A stretch of 64,000 nucleotides of DNA from Serratia nevei (lineage in GTDB: Bacteria; Pseudomonadota; Gammaproteobacteria; Enterobacterales; Enterobacteriaceae). The DNA lies in assembly GCF_037948395.1 (NCBI RefSeq), contig NZ_CP149940.1, positions 4,278,001 through 4,342,000 of the forward strand. Direction: 5' to 3'. The position numbers and the translations under genes are program-made. Positions 22,300 to 31,999 of this stretch are shown piece by piece. The notes below the pieces were generated by a model that was not told where the DNA came from, ran no database searches, and worked only from the letters and a program-made list of their open reading frames with translations. Position 1 is the first letter of the stretch, and each line of letters begins with the position of its first letter.

Positions 22300-23817
22300 T
22301 TATTTCTGTGGGCGCATCGCCGGGAACAGAATCACGTCGCGGATGGTATGGCTGTTGGTGAACAGCATCACCATACGGTCGATACCGATGCCCAGACCGG
22401 CGGTCGGCGGCAGGCCGTGCTCCAGCGCGGTGACGTAGTCTTCGTCGTAGAACATCGCTTCGTCGTCGCCGGCGTCTTTGGCGTTCACCTGATCGGCAAA
22501 GCGCTGAGCCTGGTCTTCGGCGTCGTTAAGCTCGGAGAAGCCGTTGCCGATTTCACGGCCGCCGATGAAGAACTCGAAGCGGTCGGTGATTTCCGGGTTA
22601 ACGTCGTTACGGCGCGCCAGCGGCGACACTTCAGCCGGGTACTCGGTGATGAAGGTCGGCTGAATCAGATGGCTTTCCGCCACTTCTTCGAAGATCTCGG
22701 TCACGACGCGGCCCAGACCCCAACTCTTCTCAACCTTGATGCCGATGGATTCAGCGATGGCTACCGCTTTGCCCATGTCGGCCAGGTCAGCCAGATCGGT
22801 TTCCGGGCGGTATTTCTTGATCGCCTCGGTCATGGTCAGCTTCTCGAACGGCTTGCCGAAGTCGAACACTTCGTCACCGTACTGCACCTGAGAGGTGCCC
22901 AGCACTTTCTCGGTCAGGGTGCGGAACAGCGTCTCGGTCAGCTCGATCAGGTCTTTGTAATCCGCGTAAGCCATGTAGAGTTCCATCATGGTGAACTCTG
23001 GGTTGTGACGCGGAGAAACGCCTTCGTTACGGAAGTTGCGGTTGATTTCGAACACGCGCTCAAAGCCGCCGACCACCAGACGCTTCAGATACAGTTCCGG
23101 CGCGATGCGCAGGTACATGTCGATATCCAGCGCATTGTGGTGCGTGATGAACGGACGCGCGGACGCGCCGCCCGGGATCACCTGCATCATCGGGGTTTCG
23201 ACTTCCATGAAGCCGCGTTCCACCATGAAGTTGCGGATAGCCGACATCACCTGAGAACGCACCTTGAAGGTGTTGCGCGATTCTTCGTTGGCGATCAGGT
23301 CCAGGTAACGCTGGCGGTAACGGGTTTCCTGATCCGCCAGGCCATGGAATTTGTCCGGCAGCGGGCGCAGCGCTTTGGTCAGCAGACGCAGCTCGGTGCA
23401 GTGGATCGACAGTTCGCCGGTCTTGGTTTTGAACAGCTTGCCGCGTGCGCCGAGGATATCGCCCAGGTCCCACTTCTTGAACTGGTCGTTGTACACGCCT
23501 TCAGCCAGATCGTCGCGCGCGACGTACAGCTGAATGCGGCCGCCCACGTCCTGCAGCGTGACGAAGGATGCCTTGCCCATAATACGGCGGGTCATCATGC
23601 GGCCGGCGACGGTCACTTCTACGCCCAGCGCTTCCAGCTCTTCGTTGTCTTTATCGCCATACGCGGCGTGCAGTTTGTCGGAGGTGGAGTCACGACGGAA
23701 GTCGTTCGGGAACGCAATGCCGTTCTCGCGCAGGCCGGCCAGTTTCTCGCGGCGGGACTGCAGTTCGTTATTGAGATCCAGCGCCTGATCGGCGCCCTGT
23801 ACTTGTTGTTCAGACAT
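22300..23817 (-). CDS. lysS: Lysyl-tRNA synthetase (class II)
   Basis: 505 aa, the usual length. N-terminal OB anticodon-binding domain ([20 protein letters not shown] at ~70), then the class II catalytic core: motif 1 region [20 protein letters not shown], motif 2 [20 protein letters not shown] and motif 3 [13 protein letters not shown] near the end. It charges tRNA-Lys in the cytosol. It lies 9 bases downstream of prfB, the conserved enterobacterial order, and ends at a terminator beside glyU. Confidence 0.97.
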   Translation of the reverse strand: MSEQQVQGADQALDLNNELQSRREKLAGLRENGIAFPNDFRRDSTSDKLHAAYGDKDNEELEALGVEVTVAGRMMTRRIMGKASFVTLQDVGGRIQLYVARDDLAEGVYNDQFKKWDLGDILGARGKLFKTKTGELSIHCTELRLLTKALRPLPDKFHGLADQETRYRQRYLDLIANEESRNTFKVRSQVMSAIRNFMVERGFMEVETPMMQVIPGGASARPFITHHNALDIDMYLRIAPELYLKRLVVGGFERVFEINRNFRNEGVSPRHNPEFTMMELYMAYADYKDLIELTETLFRTLTEKVLGTSQVQYGDEVFDFGKPFEKLTMTEAIKKYRPETDLADLADMGKAVAIAESIGIKVEKSWGLGRVVTEIFEEVAESHLIQPTFITEYPAEVSPLARRNDVNPEITDRFEFFIGGREIGNGFSELNDAEDQAQRFADQVNAKDAGDDEAMFYDEDYVTALEHGLPPTAGLGIGIDRMVMLFTNSHTIRDVILFPAMRPQK

Positions 23818-23826
23818 TTCTATTCC

Positions 23827-24925
23827 TCATAACCCGGCTTTCAAACTTGCCTCAATGAATTTATCCAGGTCGCCATCCAGTACGGCCTGCGTGTTACGCG
23901 TTTCGACGTTGGTGCGCAAATCCTTGATGCGGGAGTCATCCAGCACGTAAGAACGGATTTGGCTGCCCCAGCCGATGTCGGACTTGTTGTCTTCCATCGT
24001 CTGCTTATCAGCATTTTTCTTTTGCATCTCAAACTCGTACAGCTTGGCTCGCAGCTGTTTAAACGCTTGATCCTTGTTCTTATGCTGAGAACGATCGTTC
24101 TGGCACTGCACCACGATGTTGGTTGGCAGGTGAGTAATACGTACGGCGGATTCGGTTTTGTTGACGTGCTGACCGCCCGCACCGGAGGCGCGGTACACGT
24201 CGATACGCAGATCCGCCGGGTTGATTTCGATATCGATATCGTCGTCGACTTCCGGGTAGATGAACACCGAGCTGAACGAGGTGTGGCGACGGCCGCCGGA
24301 GTCGAACGGGCTCTTGCGCACCAGGCGGTGAACGCCGGTTTCAGTGCGCAACCAGCCGAACGCGTAGTCGCCGATGATCTTGATGGTGGCAGACTTCAGG
24401 CCCGCGACGTCGCCGTCGGATTCTTCGATCACTTCGGTCTTGAAGCCCTTGGCTTCAGCCCAGCGCAGGTACATGCGCAGCAGCATGCTGGCCCAGTCCT
24501 GCGCTTCGGTGCCGCCGGAACCGGCCTGGATATCCAGGTAGCAGTCGGCGCTGTCGTATTCGCCGGAGAACATGCGGCGGAATTCCAACTGATCCAGCTT
24601 GCTCATCAGTTGATCCAGCTCGGCGACCGCTTCGTTGAAGGTCTCTTCATCGTCGGCTTCCACCGCCAGTTCCAGCAGCCCGCCGACGTCTTCGCCGCCC
24701 TGCTCCAGCTGATCGATGGTTTCAACGATGGCTTCCAGCGCGGCGCGCTCTTTGCCGAGCGCCTGTGCGCGCTCCGGCTCGTTCCAAACGTCCGGCTGCT
24801 CCAGCTCGGCGTTGACCTCTTCTAGGCGTTCCTTCTTGGCATCATAGTCAAAGATACCCCCTAAGAACCGCAGTCCGCTCGGACAGGTCCTGAATTCGGT
24901 TTTTTACCGGGTTAATTTCAAACAT
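23827..24925 (-). CDS. prfB: Peptide chain release factor 2, with programmed +1 frameshift
   Basis: ATG 24925 opens 25 codons ending CTT, then an in-frame TGA (24850-24848) in the classic context AGGGGGTATCTTTGAC. The internal Shine-Dalgarno AGGGGG and the CTT-TGA slip site shift the ribosome by +1, after which 340 codons follow, 365 aa in all as in E. coli. RF2 recognises UGA and UAA; low RF2 favours the shift, so synthesis is self-regulated. The SPF codon-reading tripeptide ([14 protein letters not shown]) and the catalytic GGQ ([13 protein letters not shown]) are present. Co-transcribed with lysS. Confidence 0.97.
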
Positions 24926-25048
24926 GGTTTCGTTCTTTTACGTTGATGTCGTCGATGGCGGAATGCCATTGGAACCGCTAATTCTAACGGATCCGGGCGG
25001 CAGTTTATAGCGAGTTGGTCAGTTTTTGTGGCGATCGGGAAGGATGCA

Positions 25049-25071
25049 GGGGATTGGAGAGCCCAATCCCC
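25049..25071 (-). terminator. Hairpin after recJ
   Basis: GGGGATTGG-AGAGC-CCAATCCCC is a 9-bp perfect stem 20 bases beyond the recJ stop and ahead of the prfB promoter. There is no clear T-run, so it may be a weak terminator or mRNA 3' end. Confidence 0.5.
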
Positions 25072-25091
25072 GAATTGTGTTCAATTTCGCC

Positions 25092-26825
25092 TCAGCGCGG
25101 CCAAAGATGCTGGATCAGCAGCTGCACGTTGCGGTTGCCGCGAAACTCGTTGACGTCGAGCTTGTAGGCCAGTTCGACCTCGCGCACGCTGCTGTCCGGC
25201 CACAGCGTGGTGTCCACGTTGAACGCGATGCCGTCGAGCAGCGGGCCGCCGCCGAGCGGTTCCACCATCAGCTTCAGGTGTTTCTCGCCCACCAGCCGCT
25301 GCTGCAGGATACGGAATTTGCCGTCGAAGGTCGGTTCCGGGAACGCCTGGCCCCACGGGCCGCCCTCGCGCAGCAGCTCCGCCGTCGTCAGCGACAGCTC
25401 CTGCATCGCCAGTTCGCCGTCGGACCAGATCACCCCTTCCAGCATCGCCGGATCGAGCCATTCTCCCACCAGCTCGCCGAAGCGCTGGCGGAACTCGTCG
25501 AACCTGGCCTCTTCCAGCGACAACCCGGCCGCCATCGCGTGGCCGCCGAACTTCATCATCAGGCCGGGGTTCAGCATATCCAGCCGCTCCAGCGCGTCAC
25601 GCATGTGCAGGCCGGGCACCGAACGGCCGGAGCCTTTCAGGATGCCGTCACCCGCCGGCGCGAACGCGATCACCGGGCGGTGGAAACGCTCTTTGATACG
25701 TGAAGCGAGGATACCCACCACGCCCTGGTGCCATTCCGGGTGATACATCGCCAGCCCGTAAGGCAGCTCGGTGCTGGTGCGCTCCAACTGGTCGCACAGC
25801 TGCAGGGCTTCCACCTGCATGCCCTGCTCAATCTCGCGCCGCGTCTGGTTCAACGCGTCGAGATCGTTGGCCAGCATACGCGCCTGCGCGATGTCGTCGC
25901 TCAGCAGCAGCGCCACGCCGATCGACATGTCGTCCAGCCTGCCGGCGGCGTTGAGACGCGGGCCGAGGGCGAAACCGAGATCGTTGGCCGCCAGCTGGCG
26001 GGCGTCGCGGTTGGCCACCTCAAGCAGCGCGCGGATGCCCGGTCGGCATTTGCCGGCGCGGATGCGGTTTAACCCCTGATACACCAGAATGCGGTTGTTG
26101 GCGTCCAGCGGCACCACGTCGGCCACGGTGCCGAGCGCCACCAGATCCAGCAGTTCCGCCAGATTGGGCATCGCCAGCGCGCGCTGTTCGAACCAGCCGC
26201 TGTCCCGCAGCCGGGCGCGCAGCGCCAACATCAGGTAGAACGCGACGCCCACTCCGGCCAGCGATTTGGACGGGAAGGCGCAGCCGCGCAGGTTGGGATT
26301 GACGATCGCTTCGGCCGCCGGCAGGGTCTCGCCCGGCAGATGGTGATCGGTCACCAGCACCTGCATGCCCTTGGCGTGCGCCACGTCGACGCCGGCATGC
26401 GAGGAGATGCCGTTATCGACGGTGACGATCAGCTCCGCGCCGCGCGCCGCCGCCTGCTCCACCACTTCGGGGCTCAGGCCGTAGCCGTCTTCAAAGCGGT
26501 TCGGCACCAGGTAGTCGACGGCTGCGCCGCCCATGCTGCGCAGCGCCAGCACAGTCAGCGCGGTGCTGGTGGCGCCGTCGGCGTCGAAATCGCCCACCAC
26601 CATGATGCGGCGACCGTCGGCCAGCGCCTGTTGCAGCAGGCTGACGGCGTCGTCGATGCCGTCCAGCTGTTGCCAGGGTAGCATGCCCTTGACGCCGCGC
26701 TCCAGCTCCTGCTCACCCTGCACGCCGCGCAGGGCGTAAAGCCGGCGCAGCAGCGGCGGCAAACTGGCGGGCAGATGCGTGTCGTCCGCCGCCGGACGGC
26801 GGCGTAGTTGCGTTTTAATACTCAC
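25092..26825 (-). CDS. recJ: Single-stranded-DNA-specific exonuclease RecJ
   Basis: 577 aa, full length. DHH phosphoesterase motifs are clear: VVGDFDADGATSTALTVLAL (~75), ELIVTVDNGISSHAG (~135), VTDHHLPGE (~160) and the C-terminal DHHA1 part with FGGHAMAAGLSLE (~460). RecJ degrades single-stranded DNA 5' to 3' in RecF-pathway recombination, mismatch and base-excision repair, and interacts with SSB. It starts six bases after dsbC, as in E. coli (xerD-dsbC-recJ). Confidence 0.96.
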   Translation of the reverse strand: MSIKTQLRRRPAADDTHLPASLPPLLRRLYALRGVQGEQELERGVKGMLPWQQLDGIDDAVSLLQQALADGRRIMVVGDFDADGATSTALTVLALRSMGGAAVDYLVPNRFEDGYGLSPEVVEQAAARGAELIVTVDNGISSHAGVDVAHAKGMQVLVTDHHLPGETLPAAEAIVNPNLRGCAFPSKSLAGVGVAFYLMLALRARLRDSGWFEQRALAMPNLAELLDLVALGTVADVVPLDANNRILVYQGLNRIRAGKCRPGIRALLEVANRDARQLAANDLGFALGPRLNAAGRLDDMSIGVALLLSDDIAQARMLANDLDALNQTRREIEQGMQVEALQLCDQLERTSTELPYGLAMYHPEWHQGVVGILASRIKERFHRPVIAFAPAGDGILKGSGRSVPGLHMRDALERLDMLNPGLMMKFGGHAMAAGLSLEEARFDEFRQRFGELVGEWLDPAMLEGVIWSDGELAMQELSLTTAELLREGGPWGQAFPEPTFDGKFRILQQRLVGEKHLKLMVEPLGGGPLLDGIAFNVDTTLWPDSSVREVELAYKLDVNEFRGNRNVQLLIQHLWPR

Positions 26826-26831
26826 CGGCGA

Positions 26832-27548
26832 TTAACCACCGGCTTTGGTGGCGGCCTGGTGCGCATCCAGCATGGCGGCCATTTCTTTTGGCCCCTGATA
26901 GCCCGGGATCATCATGCCGTTTTCCAGAATGATCGCCGGCGTGCCCTGAATGCCGAACTGCACGCCCAGCTCGTAATGCTTGCTGATGTCAGTTTTGCAG
27001 GTGGCCGGAGAGATGGCGTCGCCCTTCATGGCGGCGTCGAACGCCTTGGCCTTGTCGGCGGTACACCAGATAGACTTCATGTCTTTCTCAGCCTGGGAAG
27101 CCAGCCCCTGACGCGGGAACGCCAGATAACGCACGGTGATGCCCAGATCGTTGTACTCTTTCATCTGCTGGTGCAGCTTATGGCAGTAACCGCAGGTGAT
27201 ATCGGTGAACACGGTGATCACGTGTTTCTCTTTCGGCGCTTTGTAGACGATCATTTGATCTTTCAGCGCGTCCATCTTGCTGCTCAGCAGTTGGTTGGTC
27301 ACGTTGACCGGCTCTTTGCCGCTGACGTCGAACAGCGGGCCCTGCAGGATGTGCTTGCCGTCTTCGGAGGCGTACAGCACGCCGCTGTCGGTCAGCACGG
27401 TTTTCAGGCCGTTAACCGGCGAAGGCTGCACGTCCGCCTGCTGGATGCCCAGGCTGGCGAGCGCTTTTTTGATCGCCGCATCATCGGCATGGGCGGCACC
27501 GGTCACCGAAGCCACCAGCAGAGAGAGCAGCATTAAACCTTTTTTCAT
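26832..27548 (-). CDS. dsbC: Periplasmic disulfide isomerase DsbC
   Basis: 238 aa from ATG 27548; the frame extends upstream into xerD but MKKGLMLLSLLVASVTGAAH with cleavage after AHA is a typical signal peptide. An N-terminal dimerisation domain is followed by a thioredoxin fold with the active site FTDITCGYCHKLH and the cis-Pro loop GIQGTPAIIL. DsbC rearranges wrong disulfides in the periplasm and is kept reduced by DsbD. Second gene of the xerD-dsbC-recJ operon. Confidence 0.96.
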   Translation of the reverse strand: MKKGLMLLSLLVASVTGAAHADDAAIKKALASLGIQQADVQPSPVNGLKTVLTDSGVLYASEDGKHILQGPLFDVSGKEPVNVTNQLLSSKMDALKDQMIVYKAPKEKHVITVFTDITCGYCHKLHQQMKEYNDLGITVRYLAFPRQGLASQAEKDMKSIWCTADKAKAFDAAMKGDAISPATCKTDISKHYELGVQFGIQGTPAIILENGMMIPGYQGPKEMAAMLDAHQAATKAGG

Positions 27549-27574
27549 TGTTCCAATCCTTTCGAACCCGCCGC

Positions 27575-28474
27575 TCAGGCGCGCGGGTGATGCTGTTGAT
27601 GTAGCTGTTTCAGTCGTTCGGTCGCGACATGAGTATAAATTTGCGTGGTCGAGAGATCGCTGTGCCCTAACAACATCTGTACGACACGGAGATCGGCCCC
27701 ATGGTTCAGCAAATGGGTGGCGAACGCGTGCCGCAACACGTGCGGCGACAGACGTTCGCTGTCGATGCCCGCAAGGATGGCATAGTGTTTGATGCGATGC
27801 CAGAACGTCTGTCGGGTCATTTGCTGGCAACGGGTGCTGGGGAACAACACATCCAGCGTCTGGCCGTTGACCAGCCAAGGGCGGCCGTGTTCCAGATAAT
27901 TTTCGATCCAGTAGACTGCCTCTTCGCCCAGCGGCACCAGCCGCTCCTTGTTGCCCTTGCCGATCACCCGCACTACGCCCTGGCGCAGGCTGACGTCGCT
28001 GATGCTCAGCCCCACCAGTTCGGAAACCCGCAGCCCGGTGGCGTACAACACTTCGAGCATCGCCTTGTCGCGCAGTTCCAGCGGTTGATCGACGCAGGGC
28101 GCCTGCAGCAGCGCATCGACCTGCGCCTCGCTCAGATCCTTCGGCAAACGCTGCGGCAGTTTGGGAGACGCCAGCTGCGCGGTGGGATCGTCGGCGCGCA
28201 GTTTTTCGCGATACAGGTACTGAAACAGGCGGCGCATGGCGCTCAGCAAACGCGCGGAGCTGGTGGCCTTGTAGCCGCCGTCCACCCGCTCGGCGAGAAA
28301 GGCCTGCAGATCCAACGCCTGCGCCTGCAGCAAGGCGGTGTTTTGATGGCCAAGCCAGGTGCCCAGGGCCTGCAAATCCAGCCGGTAGGAGGCCAGCGTA
28401 TTTTCCGCCAGATTGCGCTCAAGCCACAGCGCATCCAGGAATTGTTCAATCAGCGCATTGTCTTGCTGTTGCAC
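27575..28474 (-). CDS. xerD: Site-specific tyrosine recombinase XerD
   Basis: 299 aa from GTG 28474, chosen because AGAGAGGA lies upstream and the length fits E. coli XerD (298); an ATG start at 28510 or 28495 would give a longer N-terminus. Catalytic residues: Arg in YATGLRVSELVGL, the HxLRH box in LSPHVLRHAFATHLLNHG, then LLGHSDLSTTQIYTHV with the nucleophilic Tyr. With XerC it resolves chromosome dimers at dif under FtsK control. First gene of the operon, divergent from fldB. Confidence 0.95.
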   Translation of the reverse strand: MQQQDNALIEQFLDALWLERNLAENTLASYRLDLQALGTWLGHQNTALLQAQALDLQAFLAERVDGGYKATSSARLLSAMRRLFQYLYREKLRADDPTAQLASPKLPQRLPKDLSEAQVDALLQAPCVDQPLELRDKAMLEVLYATGLRVSELVGLSISDVSLRQGVVRVIGKGNKERLVPLGEEAVYWIENYLEHGRPWLVNGQTLDVLFPSTRCQQMTRQTFWHRIKHYAILAGIDSERLSPHVLRHAFATHLLNHGADLRVVQMLLGHSDLSTTQIYTHVATERLKQLHQQHHPRA

Positions 28475-28580
28475 GCGGTCCTCTCTTTGTTGCATTTCCA
28501 CCCGCGCCATTATGCCTTAAGCCGACGCAAATCAGGTATACTCGCTGCAATTCTCTAAACAGCAACGTAACGGTTTACAC

Positions 28581-29099
28581 ATGAAGATTGGTCTGTTTTA
28601 CGGCTCCAGCACCTGCTACACCGAGATGGCGGCAGAAAAAATCCGTGAGATTCTGGGTGAAGACCTGGTCGACCTGCACAACCTGAAAGACGTCTCTCCC
28701 AAGCTGATGGAGGACTATTCCATTCTGATCCTCGGTATCCCGACCTGGGATTTCGGCGAACTGCAGGAAGACTGGGAAGCGATCTGGCCGCAGCTGCCGG
28801 CGCTGGATCTGAAAGGCAAGATCGTCGCCATGTACGGCATGGGCGATCAGCTCGGTTACGGTGAGTGGTTCCTCGACGCGCTGGGTATGCTGCACGATCA
28901 GATCGCGCCGCTGGGCGTGCAGTTCGTCGGCTTCTGGCCGACCGACGGCTTCGAGTTCACCAGCCCCAAACCGCTGAGCGCCGACGGCAAACACTTCGTC
29001 GGTCTGGCGCTCGATGAGGTCAACCAATACGATCTGAGCGAAGAGCGCCTGCAGCAATGGTGCGAGCAGATCCTGTTGGAGATGGAACCGCTGCTGTAG
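28581..29099 (+). CDS. fldB: Flavodoxin FldB
   Basis: 172 aa, the normal length. FMN phosphate loop [16 protein letters not shown] at the start, the aromatic isoalloxazine-contacting loops [12 protein letters not shown] and [14 protein letters not shown]. It is a small cytosolic electron carrier; FldB is SoxRS-induced in E. coli. The position next to xerD is conserved. A hairpin follows. Confidence 0.93.
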   Translation: MKIGLFYGSSTCYTEMAAEKIREILGEDLVDLHNLKDVSPKLMEDYSILILGIPTWDFGELQEDWEAIWPQLPALDLKGKIVAMYGMGDQLGYGEWFLDALGMLHDQIAPLGVQFVGFWPTDGFEFTSPKPLSADGKHFVGLALDEVNQYDLSEERLQQWCEQILLEMEPLL

Positions 29100-29105
29100 C
29101 CGCTG

Positions 29106-29126
29106 TCGGGCGCTGAACGCGCCCGA
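29106..29126. terminator. Convergent terminator between fldB and creD
   Basis: TCGGGCGC-TGAAC-GCGCCCGA, an 8-bp perfect stem, lies seven bases after the fldB stop and ten bases beyond the creD stop. T-rich tail is short on both sides. Confidence 0.7.
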
Positions 29127-29135
29127 TTTCCCCGC

Positions 29136-30500
29136 TTATTTCCACAGACGGAAGCGTGGCTCCTCTTCCCCAGCAGGTGTCTCCTTGGTCAACCGCGCCG
29201 GATCCGCCACCTGATACCAGTCCAGTTTGCGCGTCAACAGCATAATGCCCGCCAGAATGGCGAACAGCAGCCCTGCCCCCAGCACCAACGCATTGTCCTC
29301 CGACTGCAACAGCAAATAGAGCACGCCGTACAACAGCAATAGGCTCGCGGCGAACAGCGCACCGCGCAGCTTGCCGCGCAGTACGGCGCTCAGATAGAAG
29401 CCGATCAGACCGCTGCAGGCGATGCTGGCCGCCAGGTAAGCGAGAGCGAATCCCAGGTGTTCGGAGAAGGCCAGCAGAATCAGGTAGAACAACACCAGCG
29501 CCGCGCCCACCAACAGGTACTGAATTGGGTGCACCCGCAGCCCGGTCAGGGTTTCGAACAGGAAAAACGCCATAAACGTCAGCCCGATAAACAGCAGCGC
29601 GTATTTGACCGCGCGCTCGGCCAGCTGATAGTGATCGACCGGTTCGACCAGGCTGGCGCTGAAGGCCGGCAGCTTGTCCTCATCGATAATGCTATCGTCG
29701 TAATGGAACGCACTGTTGATATTGTTGGCGAACCAGGTGCTGCGCCAGCGAGCGCTAAACCCTTGCTCCGTCACCTTGCGTTCATCCGGCAGGAAGTTGC
29801 CGAGGAAATTCGGGTGCGGCCAGTTGCTTTGCAGCTGCAATTCGCTGCTGCGCCCCAGCGGCACCAGCGACAGGCTGCTGGTGCCCGCCAGCGTCAGGGT
29901 GAAGTCGGCGTTCAGCCCCTCTTTTTGTTGCAGCGCCGCCAGCGTCAACGGTGCGTGGATCCCCTGACGCAACGATCCCACGCCGGTGCCCGGTTCAAAC
30001 GCCACCGGCTGCGGTATTTCCAGAGGAGAAATGCTCTTGATGCCGCGAGAGTCGCTCAGCGCCACCAGCAGGAACGGCTGGCCGAGGGTCACGTTGGCAC
30101 GTTGCAAATCCGCCAGTTCCGGCTGGCCGAAACGCACCTTGAAGTTCAGCGGCCCCTGGTAAACCTGCGTCTGATAAATGCCCAGTTTACGCACCTCTAC
30201 TTTCGGCGCCCCCAGCACCTGAAGCGACTCCGGCAGCAAATAGCGGTAATGCTGCACCCGCTGCACTACCGTTTGTCCTTTCTCGTCTTTCTTCTCTTCT
30301 CGTTCGACGTAGGGAATGACAATCAACGGGCCGAGCACGCGCTGTGCCCCGCTGGTGCTTTCGCTTACCTGCCCGACCACGCTTTGCCGATAGCCGCTGC
30401 GTTCGTCGATCACGCTCATCAGTTGGGCGATGGGGATCAACATCACCACCATCAATCCCAGCAGCGTGGTTATTTTCCAGAAAAGTACCGATTTCATCAT
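29136..30500 (-). CDS. creD: Inner membrane protein CreD
   Basis: 454 aa (E. coli 450). It begins with one membrane helix (LFWKITTLLGLMVVMLIPIA), has a large periplasmic domain (QSTSG-type SESTSGAQRVLGPLIVIPYV), and ends with five or six helices from ~residue 300. CreD belongs to the CreBC regulon and affects envelope integrity; in Aeromonas and Pseudomonas relatives it links to beta-lactam response. Its exact activity is unknown. A perfect CreB box lies in the 80-bp gap behind creC, so it is probably switched on by CreB separately from creBC. Confidence 0.92.
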   Translation of the reverse strand: MMKSVLFWKITTLLGLMVVMLIPIAQLMSVIDERSGYRQSVVGQVSESTSGAQRVLGPLIVIPYVEREEKKDEKGQTVVQRVQHYRYLLPESLQVLGAPKVEVRKLGIYQTQVYQGPLNFKVRFGQPELADLQRANVTLGQPFLLVALSDSRGIKSISPLEIPQPVAFEPGTGVGSLRQGIHAPLTLAALQQKEGLNADFTLTLAGTSSLSLVPLGRSSELQLQSNWPHPNFLGNFLPDERKVTEQGFSARWRSTWFANNINSAFHYDDSIIDEDKLPAFSASLVEPVDHYQLAERAVKYALLFIGLTFMAFFLFETLTGLRVHPIQYLLVGAALVLFYLILLAFSEHLGFALAYLAASIACSGLIGFYLSAVLRGKLRGALFAASLLLLYGVLYLLLQSEDNALVLGAGLLFAILAGIMLLTRKLDWYQVADPARLTKETPAGEEEPRFRLWK

Positions 30501-30563
30501 GCTCGCTCCTCATAGGTAATGAGGCCACGATAAAACCCGCAGGTGAAATCAGAATGTGGTTAT

Positions 30564-30579
30564 GTGAAGGGAAGGTGAA
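30564..30579 (-). promoter_or_regulatory. CreB-binding box (cre tag) before creD
   Basis: Minus strand TTCACCTTCCCTTCAC is an exact match to the cre tag TTCAC-N6-TTCAC known for E. coli CreB targets, creD included. A third TTCAC lies at 30543-30547 towards creD. It is directly behind the creC stop codon. Confidence 0.88.
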
Positions 30580-30580
30580 G

Positions 30581-31999
30581 TCACAGCGATAACCTGAAAG
30601 TCGCTTCCACCCCGTGCGGCCGGCGGTTGCGCAGGTGAATGCCGCCATGATGCAGGCGGGCGACCTCCTGCACGAAGTTCAGCCCCAGCCCGCTGCTTTT
30701 TGGCCGTTCGGCGCGCGGCAGCGAATAAAAGCGCTCGAACACCTTATCGAGCGCATAGTCCGGAATGCCGCTGCCGTCATCGCAGACGCTGATGCAGTAA
30801 TGCTGTTCCCGCCGTTCGCCTCGCACGCTGACGCAACCGCCCGGCGGGGTAAAGTCGATCGCGTTGTCCAGCAGGTTGGTCAGCGCCTGGCTGATCAGCA
30901 ACGCATCGCCGTTCAGCGTCACCTCCGCCAACGCCTCCAGTTGCAACCTGACGCCGCGCTGCGTCGCCTGCGCCTCTTTGCCCGCCACCGTCTGGCTGAC
31001 CAGCGTCGCGATCGCGATGGGCGCGGTCTCCATGTCTGGCCGACTCTCCAGCCGCGCCTGCACCAGCAGTTTGTCCACCAGCTGCTGGATGCGTGCGCTT
31101 TGCTGCTCGATATTGGTGAGAAAACGCCGGGCGGTCTCCGGCGGCGGCAACTCTTGCAACAGCTCTGCCGCGCCCCTGATCGCCGCCAGCGGGCTTTTCA
31201 GCTCATGCGTCAGGGTATGTGCATACTGTTCGATATATGCTTTGCCTTCCAGCTTCAGTCGCATGCTCTCCAGCGCCTGCGCCAGCTGCGTCAGTTCCCG
31301 GCCGCCCACTTTGGGCAGCGGCGCGTTTTCTCCCTGCGCCACCCCGTCGGCATAGCGCACCAGCCGGCCTATCGAACGGGTGATCCACCAGACGAATACC
31401 GCCCCGATCAGCAACGCGATCCCCAGCAGCAATGCGCCGGCCCACAGAATGCGCCGTTCGCTGCGTTTGATCACCGGCGCCATGGTGCTGTTGGGTTTGC
31501 CCACGGTGAGCACGCCGATAATACGCCCTTGTTCTATCACCGGCGCGGCCACATACATCACCGAACTGTTTTCATCCTGCGGGTCGCTGCGGGTACTGCG
31601 GGCGCCGTACTGGCCGCGCAGCGTCCGATAAACGTCATTCCAGCGCGAATAGTCCTGCCCCTGCGCACGGCCGGCAGAATCGAAGATAACTCGCCCCTGG
31701 GTATCGGTAAGATAGACGTGGTATTCGCTGCGATCCTTGCGGATGCCGGAGATATTGGCGCCGATCGGCCGCTGGTTCAGCTGCGTAAACGCCTGCGCCA
31801 GTTGACCATGCGCCGCATCGCCGCGCTGCATGTCCTGACGGGCGATCTGCGCCAGCAGGTTAGCGGTGTCCACCAGCGTGCCTTCGGTAGCGCGCCGCAC
31901 GCCGGGCTTCACTTCCTGGACGAAAATGCTCAACACGAAGTACCCGGCCACCGCCACGATCAGAAAATATCCCAGCAGCAGGCGCAGCCCAATTTTCAT
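30581..31999 (-). CDS. creC: Sensor histidine kinase CreC
   Basis: 472 aa (E. coli 474). Membrane helix at the N-terminus (GLRLLLGYFLIVAVAGYFVL), periplasmic sensor, second helix at ~185-205, HAMP region, phospho-accepting His in HTLTHELKSPLAAIRGAAEL and ATP-binding N and G boxes (TNLLDNAIDFTPPGG, CDDGSGIPD, SSGLGLNFV). It phosphorylates CreB in response to growth on minimal or fermentative carbon conditions in E. coli. The start overlaps the creB stop (ATGA). Confidence 0.93.
   Translation of the reverse strand: MKIGLRLLLGYFLIVAVAGYFVLSIFVQEVKPGVRRATEGTLVDTANLLAQIARQDMQRGDAAHGQLAQAFTQLNQRPIGANISGIRKDRSEYHVYLTDTQGRVIFDSAGRAQGQDYSRWNDVYRTLRGQYGARSTRSDPQDENSSVMYVAAPVIEQGRIIGVLTVGKPNSTMAPVIKRSERRILWAGALLLGIALLIGAVFVWWITRSIGRLVRYADGVAQGENAPLPKVGGRELTQLAQALESMRLKLEGKAYIEQYAHTLTHELKSPLAAIRGAAELLQELPPPETARRFLTNIEQQSARIQQLVDKLLVQARLESRPDMETAPIAIATLVSQTVAGKEAQATQRGVRLQLEALAEVTLNGDALLISQALTNLLDNAIDFTPPGGCVSVRGERREQHYCISVCDDGSGIPDYALDKVFERFYSLPRAERPKSSGLGLNFVQEVARLHHGGIHLRNRRPHGVEATFRLSL

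Noticed and set aside
22348-23832. 494-codon + strand frame opposite lysS, and similar long frames opposite recJ, creC, ygfZ, gcvT, ubiI, ubiH and the sugar operon
   Set aside because: All lie fully within well-supported genes on the other strand and have shadow-like composition.
23827-24663. Short prfB frame starting at ATG 24663
   Set aside because: The programmed frameshift restores a full 365-aa RF2 from ATG 24925, so the gene is neither truncated nor broken.
26832-27878. 348-codon frame for dsbC
   Set aside because: The first 110 codons overlap xerD in another frame; the signal peptide start at 27548 gives the normal length.
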